64,000 bases of DNA from Cryphonectria parasitica EP155 (Eukaryota > Ascomycota > Sordariomycetes > Diaporthales > Cryphonectriaceae), in NCBI RefSeq assembly GCF_011745365.1, contig NW_024468910.1:2074068-2138067 (forward strand), in the 5' to 3' direction. The notes beneath the pieces were generated by a model. It was not told the DNA's origin. It did not search any database and saw only the letters and a program-made list of their open reading frames with translations. How positions within the stretch are numbered: the first letter of the stretch is position 1; each line of letters starts with the position of its first letter. The position numbers and the translations under genes are program-made. Of this stretch, positions 57,538-64,000 are shown piece by piece.

Positions 57538-59244
57538 ATGCTCTAGCTAGTAAGCCGGCCTGCCAGTGATGGAGGGAGGAGGAAGGCGAGAGGAGCAGAA
57601 TCGGCGTGTAGTCGACCAGCCCCAATCCTGCTAGAGTTTACCTAGAGACAGATATCTTACGAACCTCGACTGAATGAAATGCATGATTTTGACGTTTCTT
57701 TTCCCTCCTTTATTGCGACATGCACAAACCTTCGCTACTGCATGTGCTCCGGGCTTCTCGAGAAGGGGTTCAAGCCCAATGTCCATTCCGGACCCACAAG
57801 ACACCTCTCTCATGACGTCGTACTAAGCATCTCAAAATTGCGTTTCAACAACTGCTATCTCTGTACGAGGTAGGGGAGCACAACGGGGCAACCACAGCAT
57901 CTAGACAGTCCCCTGCTTGCAGACTGACTTGGACATACTCTATCATACAAACACAAACGAGACACGCAGTCGATGGAAAGAGGTACGGCCGTTGTGCTCT
58001 GCAGATGTACAGCAGAAATTGTGACTCGTATGAGGTCTCGATATGAATCATGCTGAGGTGGTCATGAAACAGGACACATGAGCCGCGTTGTGCCACAACT
58101 GCGCACTGTGTTGGGTGTCACTGTGTTGGGTGTTGAGTGATGCTATTGTGATTGTTGGAAGCTGACCACGAAGCGCCACTCGCAACCCAACGCCTTCGCT
58201 GCCTGAAGAGAGCCGCGTGTTTTGACGTCCGAACCCTGCCCAATTGGCGGCGGCGGCTGCTGCTGCTGCGGGTGCTTGTACTAGGCAGAACAGCACGGTG
58301 AAATTAATGGTCATCTTGGCTTGTTTCTACCCTGTTCTGCTTCCTTCGCCGATTGACCCGACCCAACAAAATACTCACTTGCTGATTGGATCTACCCAGT
58401 CGCTTTTTGGGCACGTAACCACTCCCTACTGCAGAATTGACCGTTCAGCCATATCGGACATAGCCTTAGCCTTGGGTGAGAGGCGATCGACTGCTGCTAC
58501 GCCCTGGCGGAAAGACCCGCTGCCGGTCTAGTTCTCTGCCAGCCCCTGTCCCACTACAACTCTAGGGCTGTCTATCTTTCTCTCTTTCTCTACCTTAGGA
58601 CTTACAGTAGTGTGTGCCTGTGTACCGTTTTCTGCTCAATCTGAACCACCACCATCATCTCACCACACGACAGCACCCCGACAAGACAGACACGCACCGC
58701 GCGTACGTCCAGGCACAGCACAGTACAGTCAGCCACAGCCACTAAGCTGCCCACGCAACATCAATCCAACTTTCCCTTTGTTTTTCCGGCTCTCCCCCCC
58801 CCCCCCCCCAAGGGCAGCTGCGACGTATTCAAGTGCGCGAGTCACAAGCAAGGGTTCAAGTCATTGGTAGAGAGCAAGCCAAGTCGATACCACGACGGAC
58901 CGATCCTGGAAGCGTCATATTACAGCTCGCACAGGTTCACCAGCGCGCGGCACGAGCACACGAGCACATCAGCACATCAGCACACCACGCTGCTCGCTGC
59001 ACACGACACAGGCGACGACGCACCTCGACCCTGGTATATACAACTACTCAATCAGATGAAGCCTTAGCCATTGTCGTCGACATATCAACACAGCTGGCTG
59101 GGAGGAACGAACAACCCCACCGACAACGATTCTCCCCCCTCCCCCCTTCCCTCTTCTCCTCCACGCCTTCCACCTCTCGGTCCTCCAACTGCCATTGTCG
59201 ATCCCTCTTCTTAGCCGACGGTCTCCACGCCGACTCGGAACACA
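57538..59244. other. intergenic, long LAS17 upstream region
   Basis: 1.7 kb without a supported gene. A (GCT)n-like stretch on the minus strand lies at about 58245-58270 and a run of 16 C at about 58795-58810. The CA/CACGA-rich sequence at 58930-59010 and the pyrimidine-rich stretch at 59125-59215 are probably LAS17 leader. Confidence 0.55.
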
Positions 59245-61263
59245 ATGCCGTCTATCCTCAACGATGCCGACAAGGACATGGTCAAGCGCTTCGTGCCAAA
59301 GCAGAGTAATAAGATCCAGGCTGTAGCCGTAGCGCGGCTTTACGTTGCGCACCCGAACCCCTCCACATGGACCTACACCGGCTTGCAAGGGGCCGTGGTG
59401 CTCGCCAACGATCTTGTTGGAAACACCTACTGGCTGAAGATGGTGGATATATCGGTGAGTTGCGCTTCAAGAGTGAGCCAGACGGCGGCGGAGCGCACAG
59501 CGCAGGAGCTAATCACACACGACTACTACACAGCCCTCCCACCAGGGAGTCATATGGGACCAGGAAATCTTCGACTCGTGGAGCTACAACCAGGACCGGA
59601 CCTTCTTTCACACCTTCGAGCTAGAGGACTGCCTGGCCGCCCTCTCCTTCGCTGATGAGAAGGAGGCGAAGCAGTTCAAGAAGAAGATGGACGAGCGCGA
59701 GAAGAATGCCAGTAAAGCGACGAAGGCGACACCGTTCGGAGGAGCGGCGCCCGGTGCAGGGAGCGGAGGGCATAAACACGGCTTGCTAGGCGGCATCTTC
59801 GGAGGGCATAGGCACTCCTCTGCGCCGTCGCCGACGCCGCCTGAGTCCCCTCGCAACAGCGTCGCTCCTTTGAGCCCTCTCGGCAGGTCATCATCCACCA
59901 GGGCCAACGGGTCCAGTAGCCGGAGCCCGCCCGCGCAGTTTGCCGTCTTGGAGGCGTTCGACCCCGAGTGGCGGGAACACTTTGGCGACGACCTGAGGTC
60001 AAAAGGTCTGACCGACGATTTCATCATGGACAATCAGGCCTTCATCGTCGACTTCCTGAAGCAGGAGCAGGCCCAGACAAAACACTCGACACCGCCGCCG
60101 CCGCCACCGCCGGTCAATGGAGCGGGATCTAGAGCGCCTCCTCCACCACCGGCCGTGCGGAGAGGAGGAGCCGCCGCACCACCGCCGCCTCCTACGCCGA
60201 GGCGGTCTAAGAAGTCCGATTCACCCAGTACCGAGCGCGAGCCCTCACCACAGAGGCCGAGATTCCACGTCCCTCCACCGCTGCCCGATGCTGGCAAGCT
60301 TGCACATGTCGAGCCCGCAAGGCACACGCCCGCCTCCGGACCTCCGCCTCCGCCACGCCCGCCAAAGACGCCGGTCGAGGAGGCGAAGGATTCTGGGCAG
60401 AGGTTCGGTGTGCCTCCGCCCTTCACAGGACAGAGAAGTGTTCCGCCCCCGCCGCCAAGTCGTGGCCCTGTCCCTCCGCCACCCCCATCAAGGGAATCGG
60501 CTATCGCAGCGCCTGGCCCGGCACCACCACTGCCTCCCAAAGCGCCTGCTGGAGCTGCACCCCCGCTGCCTCCTCCAGGCCTACCCACCAGAGGACCAGC
60601 GCCTCCACCATTACCATCGTCTGGCGCCCCGCCCGCGCCTCCCCTACCAGGGTCTTCAGCGCCGCCAGCACCACCTCTGCCGTCGAGCGGCGCTCCACCG
60701 CCTCCTCCCCCGCTGCCGGGCGCAGGCGCACCTCCTCCACCTCCGCCTCCACCTCCACCTCCAGCAGGCGGTATTCCACCTCCACCACCGCTACCACCAG
60801 CAGGCACCGGCATTCCTCCACCCCCGGGTCCGCCACCCCCACCAAATCGCGACTCTGGCTATGCGTCTGGCGTGCCGGCCGCGGCTCTGCCCAATGCAGA
60901 CTCTAGTCGCTCGGCCATGTTGGCGGGGATCCAGAAGGCCGGTGGAATTGGAGCCCTGAAGAAGGTCGACAGGAGCCAGATCCGCGACAGGAGCTCTGCC
61001 CAGGTCGGCGGCGGCGGCGGGAGCGATACTGGCCCGCACGGCAGCGGCCTGCCGCCTGCTGGCGTCACCCCTGGTGGTGGTGGCAATGATATGGCGTCGG
61101 CCTTGGCCTCGGCTTTAGCTGCCAGAAAGAATAAGGTCAGCCACAGTGGTAAGTTTATTTTCCCTCTCATATGTCAGGGCTGTGGTCCTTGGATGCCCCC
61201 ATGATTCTTGAATGATGCTAATATTCTCTAGATGACGAGGGTGATGACGATGAGTGGGACTAA
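59245..61263 (+). CDS. LAS17: WASP-family actin nucleation promoter
   Basis: Three exons: 59245-59454, 59534-61148, 61232-61263, joining in frame to 618 residues (yeast Las17 633). It activates the Arp2/3 complex at endocytic actin patches. The WH1 domain is at about 1-120 ([20 protein letters not shown], then [20 protein letters not shown], split by intron 1 at DIS) and would bind the verprolin/WIP partner. The middle, about 230-510, is a polyproline region with many PPPPP blocks for SH3 proteins and profilin. The WH2 actin-binding motif is at about 526-552 ([19 protein letters not shown]). The acidic C-terminus [10 protein letters not shown], with the Arp2/3-contacting tryptophan, lies in the tiny last exon, whose acceptor was located from this motif. 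As in yeast, a canonical CRIB is not evident. Confidence 0.95.
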
Positions 61264-62101
61264 ACGGCAGCGGGTCGTAGGAGAAACGGGAGCACTGAGT
61301 GAGTGCGAGAACAGCACGAGCAGGGCATACGGGACAGGACCAAGAGATTCCTTTTCCCCCATACATAGCTCTGGTGTACCTTGTGCGTACAGGACTGGCA
61401 ATCTGCTTTCACTGAGATCGTAGGCAGTGGCTGTACGAGCCTTTACTTCTTTTCGGTGGGGGATGGATGCCCGCTTTGACGAGGCAAGGGGAACCAAAGC
61501 AGGCGGGCACCTCATCCTACAGTAAGAATGAGTCATCCCCTCCCTATTCAGAGGGCTAGACACAATACAATACAGAATGGTTTTTTCAGCAGATAGCCTC
61601 TCATTACGGTCTACCAAGGTCTCATGACGTTTTATGAACTATGTCGACCAGTGCCTCCATGCAAGCCCCTTTTTGATATAGCGCTCGATCACACTAATTG
61701 CGCCGAATGGAGACGGAAATTGAAAGAAGAAGTGATCATTCCTCCTCGGACAGAAGACGGATAAGAAATTCATGTCATCAAGAAGATTCATAAAAGGTGT
61801 ATGCTGTTGTTTGGTTTCTTTTTCCTCCCCACCGACACGGGACGTCCCTCCCATCCCAGTCGTCTATCAACTGTCGAGGAACCTCGAGTCTTCATTCCTT
61901 GCGGAACAGAATCGAGGTTTGAGAGAGAGAAGACAGTTCTTCCTGCGCCTTTGTGCCCGGCCCCTGCTCCTCTGAACCCCACTCTTCCATGTGCAACTGT
62001 GGCCAGTTTCCTAAAGGGAAACAGGGAAAAGAAGAAGGGAGGAGGGGGGGGGGGGGGAAGGGGGCCACGACGCAGCCGGCATACGGCCAGACCGACCAGG
62101 T
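61264..62101. other. convergent 3' intergenic region
   Basis: Between the LAS17 and TIF11 ends. A G tract lies at about 62045-62058. No gene is supported; frames at 61801-62232 read through TIF11 antisense. Confidence 0.6.
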
Positions 62102-62889
62102 CTAAATATCGTCAATCTCGATATCCTTGCCAACGGCACCGCCTTCTTCGCCGCTCTCGGAGTCGCGGTCCTCGTCGAATTCGAATGCGCAGTCGCCGTC
62201 CTCGCCGCCGCCAAAGGTATCGGTCTCGTTGATCTTGGCGGTCTCGGGGAGCTCGCCGTAGGCCTTGAGGGAACGGGCTTCATCGGCGGTGTACTTGAGA
62301 CTGTTGCACACCAGCGTTAGGGAAAAAAAAAGAACAAGGGAAGATTTGGTAAGAGGCGTTTGACAGGGGGGGATGGGAGAAAGAGGTTGTATAGAAGTGG
62401 GGAAAGAGAGTATAACGTACATGACATCGCCCTTGTCGTCTTGGTAATCACGCAGCGACAGCAGGATGATGTCGCCCTGGTTGATCCAGACCTTCTTGCG
62501 AAGCTTTCCACGGATGTTTCCAAGTCGACGCGTGCCGTCGAAGCACTGCGCCTCGAGACGACCGTTTCTGTATCAAGGTCGGGTTTGCGATCAGCCTTTG
62601 GACTCTTCTTTGTGGCGCGTCATTGTTGGCGCGAAGAGCCCCTCTTTGCACATGACATGCGGTCGGTCTCCTCCCATCCTTATCGAGGGGAGGAGGACCT
62701 CTTATGTACATGCACCAAAGGAGGCGGGAGAAGAAGGGCAAAGGGACAAATCGAAACCTACCCGAGCATCTTCACGACCTGCGCATACTCCTGGCCATCC
62801 TCCTTGAAGGTAAGTTCACGCTTCTCATTGTCGTTCTCGTTCTTGCCACGCCTGCGGTTCTTTCCTCCCTTTCCCTTGTTCTTAGGCAT
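62102..62889 (-). CDS. TIF11: translation initiation factor eIF1A
   Basis: Three exons: 62762-62889, 62421-62567, 62102-62300, joining in frame to 157 residues (yeast Tif11 153). eIF1A binds the A site of the 40S subunit, promotes scanning and stabilises initiator tRNA binding. The basic N-terminal tail [20 protein letters not shown] is nearly invariant. The OB fold follows at about 30-105 ([40 protein letters not shown]). The C-terminal tail is acidic ([17 protein letters not shown]), as expected for eIF5B contact. The exon 2/3 junction gives [20 protein letters not shown], exactly the family pattern, with a CTAAC branch site in the intron. Confidence 0.97.
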
Positions 62890-64000
62890 CCTGTCTGTCC
62901 TGTGCGGTAGAGGTCTGGATGATGATGATGGTGTTTAAAAAGAAAGTGGATGAGCGTCGAGTCTGCCAAGGAATGGCCTTGTTGTTTGTTGTTGTAGTAG
63001 CTGTGGGTTGTCAAGAGACAAGTTGGGTTTTGGTAAGACTCGGAAGTGGGTTGGGAGAGAGGCGGCGAGGAATGATTCTTTGGGAGTGGGGGGTAGTTTG
63101 TGCTGGTGGGGTCACTTTTGTGCTTGTGGGCTAGTTTGTGGCGGGGCAAATCCCTAGGCCTACTTGACCCCTGCTGGGTTGGGCAGAGTTGGCTTTGTGA
63201 GAGGAGGAGAAGTCAGCGTTTTAGAGTGGGACAGACGGGACATGCTGTTGTACCCTGCTATGATACTTGAGCCCGAGCTAGACTAGTCCTCTTGGGAGGT
63301 ATTGGTCTCTACTACTGGTTGACATTGACATTCATTGTCGGTTCACCACACGGTCATTTGGATATCACCCGCTTGCGCCTCTGCCCTCTCTCCCTCTTGC
63401 ACATGTCTATCAAGCACCAACCCCATGCCTTTTTTTTTTTCTTCTTCCCCTTTCCTTTCTTTCTTATCCTATCTTCCATCCTTTGTTCCTTCTTTCGGTA
63501 GACTCCATTCGCCGTGCTTGCGAACCTCTGCTGTGTGACTGAAAGCACATATGGCTGCAGGAATGCGATGCCCTCTCCTGATTGTTTGAACTATCGCTTC
63601 CCCAGTCGCACCCCACTTCGGATTGACCTACCTAAGGTACTCACTCCCCTTTGGTGACGAGGATGTGTTCTTCTAATGTAGGCAATCATGCTACTCTTTT
63701 TAATCCCTACTGTTGCATCTGATGCCGAGGGCTTGAAGTTTTCGAAGACGACAGCACGGATGTGTCTAACTTTCCGTAATTGACTGGAGCCCGAGAGACA
63801 TTGGGGTCTTATCATAGAATGGAATTTCGACTCATGGACTCGGATGGGTCACATTCTCCCGTTGGGTTTTCATCTTTTTGTGAATTCCAACCAACAGACA
63901 ATACTTCGTTCAAGGCATTTGTAAGCTGTCACTTGAAGGACAATTCACTTCCCTTCCTACAACAGCTTCTCGTCCCAGATTTTTGTGGTTGCCAGTGTTA
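62890..64000. other. TIF11 upstream region to the window end
   Basis: Contains the TIF11 promoter next to 62889. Pyrimidine-rich stretch at about 63430-63500. No frame has enough support to call; a gene beyond the right edge is possible. Confidence 0.5.

Noticed and set aside
60034..60813. Glycine-rich 259-codon minus-strand frame
   Set aside because: Exact antisense of the LAS17 polyproline region; proline codons read as glycine on the other strand.

Overview
The window is nuclear DNA of a filamentous ascomycete (Pezizomycotina, most likely Sordariomycetes; the order cannot be fixed by eye). The supporting signs are short introns with GTRNGT donors and CTNAC-type branch sites, C/G-rich third codon positions, single-gene transcription units on both strands, and a set of recognisable fungal housekeeping genes. 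No rRNA, tRNA, CRISPR array or intact transposon was seen. Exon coordinates were derived by hand from splice sites and reading-frame continuity; every multi-exon model given closes in frame, except the gene at 20343-20889, which needs either a short atypical intron or a frameshift.

Layout. 1-5.3 kb: two small secreted-protein genes (1816-2698 minus, 4471-5277 plus), each with a TATA box. 6.1-17.4 kb: an F-BAR/RhoGAP gene (RGD1 type), aspartate-semialdehyde dehydrogenase (HOM2 type) and a 1362-residue disordered protein, all on the minus strand. 17.4-28.6 kb: a gene-poor stretch with only two short unrecognised genes, one with a reading-frame problem (20343-20889) and one with a weak MADS-box-like N-terminus (25506-26547). 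28.6-40 kb: the mitochondrial arginine polyprotein ARG5,6, mitochondrial ribosomal protein uS14m (MRP2), an Arb2-domain protein, an Mgr3-like mitochondrial membrane protein and a multi-pass membrane protein. 40-43 kb: no gene; it holds a degenerate short-unit repeat array. 43-64 kb: SEN1 helicase, a 78-residue membrane peptide, the XPF/RAD1 nuclease, a 71-residue conserved-looking protein, WASP (LAS17) and eIF1A (TIF11).

Functional links. HOM2 (Thr/Met/Ile branch) and ARG5,6 (arginine) are both amino-acid biosynthesis genes with Gcn4/CPC1-type sequences upstream, suggesting shared cross-pathway control. RGD1 and LAS17 both act on cortical actin and polarity. ARG5,6, MRP2 and the Mgr3-like protein are mitochondrial. 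These are pathway links only; there is no operon or obvious metabolite cluster. The less ordinary material is in the secreted genes at the left, the 17-28 kb island, the 40 kb repeat array, and several introns whose retention would leave an open frame.
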